Part shown: piece by piece, positions 1-7,292 of the stretch
How the letters are laid out: each line of letters begins with the position of its first letter
Position numbering within the stretch: the stretch's first letter is position 1
From: Aquamicrobium zhengzhouense
GTDB taxonomy: Bacteria; Pseudomonadota; Alphaproteobacteria; Rhizobiales; Rhizobiaceae
NCBI RefSeq assembly: GCF_016124105.1
Contig: NZ_JADGMQ010000002.1
Span: forward strand, 248,001 to 312,000
Reading direction: 5' to 3'
DNA: 64,000 bases
Notes under the pieces: model-generated
Told to the model about the DNA's origin: nothing
What the model saw: the letters and a program-made list of their open reading frames with translations, nothing else
Databases searched by the model: none
Program-made: the position numbers and the translations under genes

Positions 1-709
1 TTCTCCTGACCGGATTAGCGACTTGCGCCAGTTGCCAAGGCGGCATGAGCCTCACAACCGGCAAGTCCGGGCGCTATCGCTACTATGCCTGCGCCACCTG
101 CGCCCAAAAGGGTAAGAGCGCCTGCAAGGCCGCTCAATGCCAATGGACAAGCTCGATACAATCGTCACCGACCGCATTACGGACCGGCTCCTGGCACCTC
201 AACGTGTTGAAAAACTGCTGACCGGCCTGATCGAACGCCAGGCCAACCGCAGTGCCGATTACACCGACCGCGTGGCCAATCTCAGAAAGAACCTCAGCGA
301 CACAGAAGCGCGCCTAAAGCGCCTCTACGACGCCATCGAAAATGGCATCGCCGACCCCTCCGAGGAACCCCTCAAAGACCGCATCACCGCAATCAAGACG
401 GAGCGCGATATCGCGCAGGTTACCCTTGATCGCACTCTCACAGAACTGCGGCCCGAAGCCCGGATCACGCAAGACAAGATCGCTGCCTTCACGGCCATCA
501 TGCGCGACAATATCTAGAACGGCTCAATTCCATTCCGCCGCGCCTATCTCCGCGCCATGGTCGACAATGTCGAAGTCGACGACTCCGAAGTCCGTATCCA
601 CGGGCGAAGAAGGATTCTGGAAGGACTGGTGATGGGCGGCAGAGCCTCTCCCGCAGGAGTGCCCAGTTTTGTTCGGAAATGGCGCACCCGACAGGATTCG
701 AACCTGTGA
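1..709 (+). pseudogene. Large serine recombinase, 3' remnant (frameshift plus premature stop)
   Basis: This is the C-terminal part of a resolvase/invertase-type large serine recombinase; the catalytic N-terminus lies outside the window. Frame 3 (from base 3) encodes the recombinase zinc-ribbon, with CASC and CATC cysteine pairs. One missing base near 128-129 shifts the frame: restoring a G gives CKGRSMPMDKLD, the usual continuation. The coiled-coil region follows from about 137 in frame 2. A TAG at 515-517 interrupts the match, but the same frame stays open afterwards ([20 protein letters not shown]) to a TGA at 707-709, inside the tRNA gene. The family integrates mobile elements at specific att sites. 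Two disabling lesions suggest a dead integrase stranded at the edge of an old element. A sequencing error could explain one lesion, but less easily both. Confidence 0.8.
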
Positions 710-756
710 CCTCTGCCTTCGGAGGGCAGCACTCTATCCAGCTGAGCTACGGGTGC
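680..756 (-). tRNA. tRNA-Arg (anticodon CCG)
   Basis: On the minus strand the 77-nt sequence folds as a full tRNA. The acceptor stem GCACCCG pairs with CGGGTGC, the 3' CCA is encoded, the T-arm is ACAGG-TTCGAAT-CCTGT, and the anticodon stem CTGCC/GGCAG encloses the loop CTCCGAA. That loop gives anticodon CCG, which reads CGG arginine codons. The 5' half plus about 29 bp of upstream DNA is exactly repeated at 5603-5670, and the 3' half overlaps the end of the recombinase remnant. It is therefore an integration target that has stayed functional. Confidence 0.95.
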
Positions 757-785
757 ATCCGGATATAGATGCGTCTTTAGACGAT
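718..785. repeat. Left copy of 68-bp direct repeat (att-like, tRNA-Arg 5' half)
   Basis: This copy is identical over all 68 bases to 5603-5670. It starts in the anticodon loop of tRNA-Arg(CCG) (TTCGGAG on the plus strand), covers the tRNA 5' half and extends about 29 bp beyond the tRNA 5' end. Outside these limits similarity drops abruptly on the anticodon side and fades on the other. A boundary in the anticodon loop is typical of tRNA-targeted site-specific recombination. Usually, however, the duplicated segment is the tRNA 3' half, whereas here it is the 5' half. Confidence 0.85.
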
Positions 786-845
786 CACGCGCCGGGCTTC
801 AATGGATTAACGCGAACTATGCGTGGGAATGTGCGTATCCTGAGC

Positions 846-883
846 GGCAGAGGTCACAAGTTCGTATCCTGTCGGGTGCGCCA
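846..883 (+). repeat. Inverted remnant of tRNA-Arg 3' half
   Basis: These 38 bases match the tRNA-Arg(CCG) 3' half, from the anticodon-stem GGCAG through the CCA end, with two mismatches, both in the T-arm. The remnant lies on the plus strand, opposite to the intact gene at 680-756. It cannot form a tRNA alone. It begins at the same anticodon-loop border where the direct repeats stop, suggesting it is the half displaced by recombination and later inverted. Confidence 0.8.
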
Positions 884-955
884 GAGTTCAGGAAACAGCT
901 GGATGGGGTGGGCCGGGTGTGGCCGGGATGTGCCGGAGCGGTGACACCTCTTTTC

Positions 956-1378
956 CTAGCGGGCGACCGTTACAACCACCGATCGCCCGACATTTCCGCG
1001 TCCGTAAATCTCGACCAACACCATTGCGCCCCCGCGGACGATGTCGCGTGCCGCTTGTGCCGAGATCGAGCCATTTCGAAGCATATTCTCAAGAGCAGCT
1101 CGGTTGTTCGCATTCCCGAAGAAGCTATCCCCTTCATCACCAGCGTCCTTAACTCCGAAGCGATGAAAGTTGGCCCGGTCCTGACGGAGGATCTGCCACG
1201 GCTCCGTTAATCGAGCGCCGTTGGAGTTAAATAGATCTCGGCGTCCGATATGGGCTACGTAGCTTTCGATCAATTCCTCCCCGGCTGGCTCAGAGCGAGT
1301 AATTGACTGTGCGACGGCGGTGTTTGTTGTCCAAGCAGTGATGACCAACAGGCATGCTAGGCGGAGTAAAGTGTTCAC
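956..1378 (-). CDS. Small secreted hypothetical protein
   Basis: This is a 140-residue protein that I do not recognise. The chosen start is GTG at 1378, preceded by a purine-rich AGGGGGGA ribosome-binding stretch; an upstream in-frame start would place extra residues before the signal peptide. The N-terminus (NTLLRLACLLVITAW) is a classic Sec signal peptide with likely cleavage after AVAQ. The mature part is about 115 residues, polar, with a Gly-rich C-terminus (EIYGRGNVGRSVVV) and no cysteine motif. It is presumably periplasmic or exported. It lies alone inside the island and its role cannot be inferred. Confidence 0.6.
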   Translation of the reverse strand: MNTLLRLACLLVITAWTTNTAVAQSITRSEPAGEELIESYVAHIGRRDLFNSNGARLTEPWQILRQDRANFHRFGVKDAGDEGDSFFGNANNRAALENMLRNGSISAQAARDIVRGGAMVLVEIYGRGNVGRSVVVTVAR

Positions 1379-2025
1379 AGTAGTCCCCCCCTTTCGTCGA
1401 GAGTCCGAGAATACCGTTCGGCGATGAGGTGACAAGCTTGAATGACGCCACAGTTGGATGCCCGTTCGCCCAGCGTCGTATCATGCCGGTCGCGCTGGTT
1501 GTCGCAGGAGGCGCTTGGTGGCGCCGTCCGAGCGTTGTGTCTTGGAACTTTGAGCGATTGGGATTGGAGCCAGCCAGCGAGCTCCCCTGACACGCTGTTG
1601 CACCGCATTGCGCGGATGGGCGTGAGCCGCTGTGTGGAGGTCACGGTTCCGAAGCCGGTGGTGTTGCCGGGGGGGTAGTGAGGGGGAGCCAAGGATCACC
1701 ATGCCTCTGCACTGGATGCACTGAGGTCGCCGACCAGGCATAAGGTCACGACAGGAGCTGATCACACGCCGTAGTGAGGGGGCGCTTCTTTAGACGCAGG
1801 GGTGAGCGCCGGCTGGCTTCGCGTCCGTTCGCGCAGAAGTTCACTGCTTCTCTCAGACGCTGCGCAACATCGTGGAACTGACGGGGTCCGAATGAGGTGG
1901 CGATGTAACAGATTCGACCCCTGTCGCCGGTGCGCGAGCAAGTATGAGTCGTGGCATAGGCTGCTCGAAGATCAAAGAAATAGCACGATCAGACATCTGC
2001 GGGGGCGTATAGAACTGGACAGGAA
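1379..2025. other. Gene-poor stretch with no supported coding sequence
   Basis: Several overlapping open frames on both strands have low-complexity, Arg/Ser-rich translations typical of non-coding GC-rich DNA. None has a convincing start or a recognisable domain. The only structured signal is a tRNA T-arm-like fragment at 1908-1935. This is probably decayed mobile-element DNA. Confidence 0.5.
1908..1935 (+). repeat. Possible second degenerate tRNA-Arg 3'-end remnant
   Basis: The stretch can be aligned with the tRNA-Arg(CCG) T-arm and acceptor 3' strand: 23 of 26 bases match, with a 2-base insertion and no CCA. It has the same orientation as the remnant at 846-883. The TTCGA core is common to most tRNAs, so chance or another tRNA source is possible. 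Confidence 0.3.
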
Positions 2026-3795
2026 TCAGAACGACCAGAACACAGGGATGAAGATGACGCCTAGCACCCAAAAGAGCAGATTCAGCGGAAGGCCAACCTT
2101 AACGAAGTCAGTGAACCTGTATCCACCGGCACTATAGACCATGGTGTTGGTCTGGTAGCCTACCGGCGTCGCAAAACTTGTTGAGGCAGCAAATGTGACC
2201 GCTATCAGGAAGGGGGTGCTATCCACGCCGAGCATGTCAGCGGTGGACATGCCGATAGGAGTGAGCAAAACAGCCGCGGCCGCATTACTCATGAACTCGG
2301 TTAGCAGTAGCGCCATCAAATACAAGACAGCCAACACTACCAGTGGGCCGAAGTCACTGACCATACCTATCGAGTTTGCGACGATGAACTGGGCCGCCCC
2401 GGTCTGAGACATGGCAATACCCAGAGGCAGCAATCCAGCTAGTAGGATAAGAATACGCCAGTCGATGGCATCATAGACCTCGTCGGCATCGAGGCAGCCT
2501 GCAAGGGTCATTGCCAGCGCACCAATCAGTGATGTGATCGCAATGGGCACCCAACTGAGCGCAGACAGGACTATCACTAGTGCCATCGTTATGAGGGCAA
2601 AGGGCGCGCGCCAGCCGCGAGGCCTGTCAGCTTCCCGCTGGCTGAGCACGATGACATTGGAATCTCGACGCAGTGCCTTCATCTCGGCTTCGGGAGTAAG
2701 CATCAGCAAGACATCGCCGACATTCAAAGTCACGTCTTTGAGCTGCTCACGCAACCTTTTACCTCGGCGATGAATGGCCAGCACCGTCGCATTGTGTTGC
2801 CAGCGTCGGTCAAGCAGCGCCAGCGTGCTCCCAATGACTCGTGATCGCGGGGCAATCATCACTTCGGTCAGCACCTGCTGCGTGCCTTCCTCAAGGGTCC
2901 GAGCCTTCAGCTGGAACTCGGTGTTGATCTCAAGTCCCGCCTTTGCCCTCAGCTGATCTAACTTCGACCAATCGCCCCGGGCGATCAGGATGTCGTCTTC
3001 TTTCAGTATCTGTGACCGCGGAGACCAAACTTTCCTTTCCCCACGCAGCAGTTCCAGAACGAAAACGCCAAAATCTCTGCCAAGCCGAGCTTCAGCAACA
3101 GACGTTCCGATCAACGAAGAGTCGGGCAAGACGCGCAGTTCGGTAATGTATTTTCCCAGTTCATACTGCTCGACAAGTTCATTTGCTCGCGCGTCTGGCA
3201 AGAGCCATCGACCCACGGTCAGCAGATAGAAACATCCGGCCAAAAAGCAGATTATCCCCAGCGGCGTGAACTCAAACATGCTGAACCCGGGATGGCCTAA
3301 GTCCTGTGCCATTGCGTTGACCAACAGATTGGTTGAGGTGCCAACCAAGGTGCAGACCCCCGCCATCTGCGACACGTAGGACAGCGGAATGAGCGCCTTG
3401 GATGCTGACATTCCGATGCTCGCAGCGGATGTAATGACCAGCGGCATGAAAACGGCAACGACGGCCGTGTTGTTGACGAAGGGAGCAACAACAGCCAGCA
3501 CCGCGAACAAGACAAGGAGAAACAGGAATGGCGATTTTGCCTGTCCCAGCAAGCTGCCTATCCCGGACAGCGCGCCGCTGTTCTGAAGCCCTGCTGCCAG
3601 AACAAACATTGCCCCCACTGTGACGGTGGCTTGATTGCTAAAGCCGCTCAACGCCTCGCTTGGGCTGATGAGCCCAAGTATGACTAAGGAGAAGAGCACC
3701 AGAAGTGCCACCGCGTCGATCCGCAACTTCTCCGTTGCAAACAGAATGATGGCGATCAGGGCGACACCCAACACCAACATAATTTCGACTGTCAT
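2026..3795 (-). CDS. SLC13/DASS-family permease with two RCK (TrkA-C) domains
   Basis: This 589-residue inner-membrane transporter has ion-transporter-superfamily topology. Hydrophobic segments fill residues 1-195, a soluble stretch at about 210-390 contains two TrkA-C/RCK-C-like domains (for example ITELRVLPDSSLIGTSVAEA and later VMIAPRSRVIGSTLALLDRR), and a second membrane half follows from about 400. Conserved SLC13-type signatures include FVNNTAVVAVFMP in the first half and FMSNAAAAVLLTPI in the second. Relatives carry sulfate, dicarboxylates or other anions using Na+ or H+; the substrate is not readable here. The ATG start at 3795 fits the first membrane segment. It is monocistronic within the island, with TauE downstream in map order but 0.9 kb away. 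Confidence 0.9.
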   Translation of the reverse strand: MTVEIMLVLGVALIAIILFATEKLRIDAVALLVLFSLVILGLISPSEALSGFSNQATVTVGAMFVLAAGLQNSGALSGIGSLLGQAKSPFLFLLVLFAVLAVVAPFVNNTAVVAVFMPLVITSAASIGMSASKALIPLSYVSQMAGVCTLVGTSTNLLVNAMAQDLGHPGFSMFEFTPLGIICFLAGCFYLLTVGRWLLPDARANELVEQYELGKYITELRVLPDSSLIGTSVAEARLGRDFGVFVLELLRGERKVWSPRSQILKEDDILIARGDWSKLDQLRAKAGLEINTEFQLKARTLEEGTQQVLTEVMIAPRSRVIGSTLALLDRRWQHNATVLAIHRRGKRLREQLKDVTLNVGDVLLMLTPEAEMKALRRDSNVIVLSQREADRPRGWRAPFALITMALVIVLSALSWVPIAITSLIGALAMTLAGCLDADEVYDAIDWRILILLAGLLPLGIAMSQTGAAQFIVANSIGMVSDFGPLVVLAVLYLMALLLTEFMSNAAAAVLLTPIGMSTADMLGVDSTPFLIAVTFAASTSFATPVGYQTNTMVYSAGGYRFTDFVKVGLPLNLLFWVLGVIFIPVFWSF

Positions 3796-4059
3796 GCGTT
3801 GCTGGACCTTTGATCTGTTACGGTGAGGTTTGGTCGGTCATGTTCGTTTAACCGGTGGTGAGGAGAGAGATGGCGGTTGGTTGCAAGTAAAATGTTAATA
3901 ATCAGCAAGAAACAGGCCTTCATTAACACTGATCCCGACCCTACATAGTGTTCATAACCAAATCGCGCACAGACCAACGCCGCCTATGAAGCGTCACGCT
4001 TGCGGTAAAGAAGCGGGTATTTCGCCGTTCGCGCAACGATCGGAGACTTGAAGAACATT

Positions 4060-4293
4060 ATGCTTGATACTAACAAATTTCCCATTGGCGAAGTTCTGCT
4101 CATGAATTTAGGCCGCGATCAATGCCGCTTTCCGGTTCGCGTTGATCCGTCAGCAACGGGCGGTTACCGCTTTTGCGCCACGCAAACCTCAGCGGACCGC
4201 GTCTACTGTGATCATCATCATGGGATTGTGACTTCTGCGGAGCCCCGAGGAGTTCGTTCAAGTTTTGGTCGCGTCCAACGCCGCACTACTTAG
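4060..4293 (+). CDS. GcrA-like zinc-binding mini-protein
   Basis: This is a 77-residue protein whose centre (RDQCRFPV, GYRFCATQT, VYCDHHHGI) matches the C-terminal Cys/His signature of GcrA-type cell-cycle regulators, with C...C...C-x2-H spacing. The N-terminal GcrA helix-turn-helix is absent; only about 25 residues precede the motif. GcrA binds sigma70 and methylated GANTC promoters in alphaproteobacteria. Truncated relatives occur on phages and islands. Start choice is uncertain: ATG 4060 is about 14 bases after GGAG, while a TTG at 4048 and an ATG at 4102 are alternatives. It could be a decayed fragment rather than a working gene. Confidence 0.5.
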   Translation: MLDTNKFPIGEVLLMNLGRDQCRFPVRVDPSATGGYRFCATQTSADRVYCDHHHGIVTSAEPRGVRSSFGRVQRRTT

Positions 4294-4687
4294 GGTTACG
4301 CTTTGCAGCGCTCGAAAACGCCCAGCTTGGGTGTTTGTGTTCACGCGGCTGGTTGCGGCATCCCTTACAACTCGGGCGCAGTTCGGAAACTACAACGTAT
4401 TGAATCTTGGTGTATTTTTAGAACGAACCTAAATCGTGCGACGTTTGCATGGTTTGAAACGAAAGCCATTCAGAGACTGAAAATAGCGTTCGAAGCAGTC
4501 TCAGAGCTTTGGTGGAAACTGATGGGTGCATTCGACTATGCTTCTCGACATTTTGCGAGTCCGTTGGCGTCACCATAGACAACGGTGACTGCTGATATAC
4601 CCGCTACGTAGGTGCCCGAGGGCTTCTTCTCAGCCATCGCTCTCGCCGCAGCCATCATCTTCTGGCTGTGAGCAATGGGTCTTGAGG
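4294..4687. other. Intergenic stretch, no supported gene
   Basis: This is AT-richer than the surroundings (for example around 4390-4500). A 91-codon open frame at 4303-4578 has no ribosome-binding site of note and an atypical composition, and is not accepted. A CAGCCA/TGGCTG hairpin near 4651-4671 might terminate the TauE gene, but it lacks a T-run. Confidence 0.4.
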
Positions 4688-5449
4688 CTATTTAATCGGC
4701 ACAAACGCCGGGAGCATCAGCACGGCGCCCGTTAATACGAGCAGCGAGACGGTGAGCATTCTGGCCGCATACGGCGAGAGTGGGGGTGGCCATCGCCGCG
4801 CCGCTTCGGTGGAGAGGATCGTTGCGGGCACGAGGATCAGGGTCGTATGGATAAGTTCAGCAGTCGGCAGGCCCGAAATGCTGGATGAAATGACGCGGGT
4901 GACGGATATTGCAGCGAAGATTGCAACCAGAGTGGCACGAATTTCTCGCTGATCGGCAAGATAACGCTGCAACGCATAGACGATAGGCGGGCCGGGGACT
5001 GCAAAGAGGCCACCCATGATCCCGCTTGCTAGCCCACTTAACGGGAAAGCAAAGGGTTGGGGCGGCGCAAGATCATCTTTCGGGATGCGCAGAAGTCGCA
5101 AGCTCGAAACGATCACGGCGACGCCGAGTGCGAATTTCAGCCAGACAGCCGAACTGGCGAGAAGACCCGGAAGAAGGAAAGCGCCGACAACCGTTCCGGC
5201 CAAAGCAAGCGGGACGATCTGAATAAATGCTCGCCGCGCCACAAACTGCCGTTCCGATGCGAGGATCATCGTGGCATTCACCAGCATCAATAAGGTCGCG
5301 ATCATCGCGCCATCTTCAAAGCCGATAACGTTGGTTGTCGCGATCGCGCTCATAAATATCAACGCGAATGCAAAGCCGGTCACGGTTTGCAGGTAGGATG
5401 AGATGCACACGAAGGCGGCGAGCGCTGCGACGCTGGTCAGGTTAAGCAT
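4688..5449 (-). CDS. TauE/SafE-family sulfite/organosulfonate exporter-like permease
   Basis: This 253-residue polytopic membrane protein has about eight hydrophobic segments arranged as two repeats. The second repeat carries the family's Gly/Pro-rich motif (GLASGIMGGLFAVPGPPIVY, about residues 140-160). Members of TSUP (TauE/SafE/YfcA) export sulfite, sulfoacetate or other sulfur anions across the inner membrane. The ATG at 5449 follows an AGGGA site. It ends about 50 bases inside the island's right repeat region boundary and has no obvious operon partner. Together with the SLC13 gene it gives the island an anion-transport theme, but co-function is only inference. Confidence 0.85.
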   Translation of the reverse strand: MLNLTSVAALAAFVCISSYLQTVTGFAFALIFMSAIATTNVIGFEDGAMIATLLMLVNATMILASERQFVARRAFIQIVPLALAGTVVGAFLLPGLLASSAVWLKFALGVAVIVSSLRLLRIPKDDLAPPQPFAFPLSGLASGIMGGLFAVPGPPIVYALQRYLADQREIRATLVAIFAAISVTRVISSSISGLPTAELIHTTLILVPATILSTEAARRWPPPLSPYAARMLTVSLLVLTGAVLMLPAFVPIK

Positions 5450-5602
5450 GTGATCCCTGGTGGAGCATGGGGCGCGTATCCACCGCCGCTTCCCTTCAAG
5501 TGGCGGGAACGTGCCGTCAGCACGTCGGTCTCAATCTGTGCGAAGCGGAAAGACTTGCTCGGCAAGTGTTTAAGTTCAAATCCGAAATGGCATTGGGCCA
5601 AG

Positions 5603-5670
5603 TTCGGAGGGCAGCACTCTATCCAGCTGAGCTACGGGTGCATCCGGATATAGATGCGTCTTTAGACGAT
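5603..5670. repeat. Right copy of 68-bp direct repeat (orphan tRNA-Arg 5' half)
   Basis: This is a perfect copy of 718-785 in the same orientation. It carries the 5' half of tRNA-Arg(CCG) on the minus strand, from the acceptor 5' strand to the anticodon loop. It has no 3' half, so it cannot make a tRNA. It probably marks the right boundary (attR-like) of the inserted segment. The flanking stretches 5450-5602 and 5671-5869 show no convincing gene. Confidence 0.85.
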
Positions 5671-5869
5671 GATGCCGATCGCTTCAACGGCAAAGGTGAC
5701 GATGAGATGCGATTGTGCGCAGGTTATGGCTGACCGTGCCTCTTTGTAAGGTCGAGTGCCTTACTGAAGCGACGGGATGGAGTGGGTGAACGGGCAGGTG
5801 CCCCTGCGTGGACTCTGCCAGCTTAAACGCTATCATCTGACCGTTCCGGCGATAAATTCTGGCGGTTGC

Positions 5870-7165
5870 ATGAATTACTGGACATGGTTCCTTGGACGGC
5901 TGAAGCGCCAGTTGTGGTGGCAAGCTCTGGCTTACGGCGCGTTGGGCGTCCTGACAGCCTTTGCTGCTCTTGGCGCTGAAACGTTTTTCCCGTGGCAGAT
6001 TCCCTGGGACATCGACCGGGACGCGGTATCAAGTCTCCTGACCGTCATCTCCTCAAGCATGCTGGCCGTGACCACCTTCTCGCTGGGAGCTATGACGGCC
6101 GCGTTCGGGGCCGTGACGTCAAATGTTACGCCGCGCGCGACTCTGCTTCTGATGGAGGATCGCGTCACGCATAATGTGCTCTCGAGTTTTATCGGGGCGT
6201 TTATCTTCTCGATCGTCAGCACGATCGTTTTGCACACCGGTTCCTACGGAGAGCGCGGCAGGGCGGTGCTCTTCCTGATCACGATTCTGGTTATCGCTCT
6301 GGTGGTCGTCCAGCTTCTTCGCTGGATCAATCATCTGATCTCACTTGGCCGCGTCGGAGCAACGATCGAGCGGGTAGAGAAAGCGGCTGCGGCAGCGATC
6401 AAGGAGCGGCTCAGCACCCCCTATCTGGGTGCACATCCGTGGTTGCCCGATGCGCCCCACCCGAACTGTGCGACGCTTATAGCAGCCAATTCCATTGGCT
6501 GTGTGCAGTTCGTGGACATTCCAAGATTGTCGGATATCGCCGAAGAGCATCAGCTGCAGATCTACATTCCGCTGAATGCGGGTGCCTTCGTTTACGAGGA
6601 TGTCGCCCTGGCCTTTGTCGAGGGCGCGGTCTCTTCGGATATCGAAGACGAGATCCGAAGCCAGTTTGTCATGGCACAGCAACGCAGCTTTGAGCAGGAT
6701 CCGCGGTTCGGCCTGATTGTGATGGCCGAAATCGGATCCCGAGCGCTTTCAAGTGCGACCAACGATGCCGGGACGGCTCTCGACGTCATCGGACGTCTCA
6801 CGCGGCTTTTGACGCTCTGGTCGACGGGGCGGGCGGAGGAGCCCGTGATCTATCCGCGGCTGCACCTGCGGCCTCTGGTTGACGGCGACCTCTTCGATGA
6901 TGCCTTCATGATCATCGGACGTGACGGTGCACATCTGGTCGAGATTCAGGTGCGCCTCCAGAAGGCTCTTGCGGCCCTGCAAAGGGTGGGGGGCGAGAGT
7001 TTTCGAGCTTCTGCCGCAAGGCATGCAGAGCTTGCACTCGCACGGGCACAGGCATCGCAGATGATCCGGTCTGATCTGCAATACATCGCGGAGGAGATGA
7101 AACGCGTACGGCAGATCGCAGCGGTTCAGGATGCTTCCTCGCAAAGCTGCGCGCGGATCGGCTGA
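5870..7165 (+). CDS. DUF2254 family membrane protein
   Basis: This 431-residue protein matches the DUF2254 family throughout. It has four hydrophobic segments in the first half (about 18-38, 60-85, 105-135, 140-165) with the motif SSSMLAVTTFSLGAMTAAFG, followed by a roughly 260-residue soluble domain. The start ATG at 5870 places MNYWTWFLGRLKRQLWW ahead of the first membrane segment; the open frame extends 31 codons further upstream without support. The biochemical function of the family is unknown; an inner-membrane location is clear. It is the first gene right of the island and is followed in the same direction by chrA after a 127-base gap. Confidence 0.85.
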   Translation: MNYWTWFLGRLKRQLWWQALAYGALGVLTAFAALGAETFFPWQIPWDIDRDAVSSLLTVISSSMLAVTTFSLGAMTAAFGAVTSNVTPRATLLLMEDRVTHNVLSSFIGAFIFSIVSTIVLHTGSYGERGRAVLFLITILVIALVVVQLLRWINHLISLGRVGATIERVEKAAAAAIKERLSTPYLGAHPWLPDAPHPNCATLIAANSIGCVQFVDIPRLSDIAEEHQLQIYIPLNAGAFVYEDVALAFVEGAVSSDIEDEIRSQFVMAQQRSFEQDPRFGLIVMAEIGSRALSSATNDAGTALDVIGRLTRLLTLWSTGRAEEPVIYPRLHLRPLVDGDLFDDAFMIIGRDGAHLVEIQVRLQKALAALQRVGGESFRASAARHAELALARAQASQMIRSDLQYIAEEMKRVRQIAAVQDASSQSCARIG

Positions 7166-7292
7166 TGTGGGAATGCGCACTCAGCCCAAACCGGCGTTCG
7201 ATGCTGTGGGCTGGTGCAGAAGCTGACATATGTCGGCAACGATGACCGAGTAATCAACGATCTGATTCCGGTTCGTTCGGCAGGCAGGGAAA

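Larger units (their letters stand above)
718..5670. mobile_element. Putative genomic island at tRNA-Arg, without intact integrase
   Basis: The segment is bounded by 68-bp perfect direct repeats derived from tRNA-Arg(CCG). It carries four candidate cargo genes (a secreted protein, an SLC13 permease, a GcrA-like mini-protein and a TauE permease) separated by long gene-poor stretches, some visibly AT-richer than the chromosome to the right. Degenerate tRNA-Arg 3'-half fragments lie inside at 846-883 and, less surely, at 1908-1935. No intact integrase, transposase or conjugation gene is present, so it could only move with help in trans. A simple segmental duplication of the tRNA 5' half is the alternative explanation. 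Confidence 0.6.

Noticed and set aside
669-944. 91-codon plus-strand frame across the tRNA gene
   Set aside because: Its sequence is the translation of the antisense tRNA-Arg and the inverted 3'-half remnant; the similarity to a frame at 5467-5733 only reflects the DNA repeat.
3792-3977. 61-codon minus-strand frame upstream of the SLC13 gene
   Set aside because: No homology; overlaps the likely promoter region of the permease.
4303-4578. 91-codon plus-strand frame
   Set aside because: No ribosome-binding site of note and no domain; composition does not look like protein.
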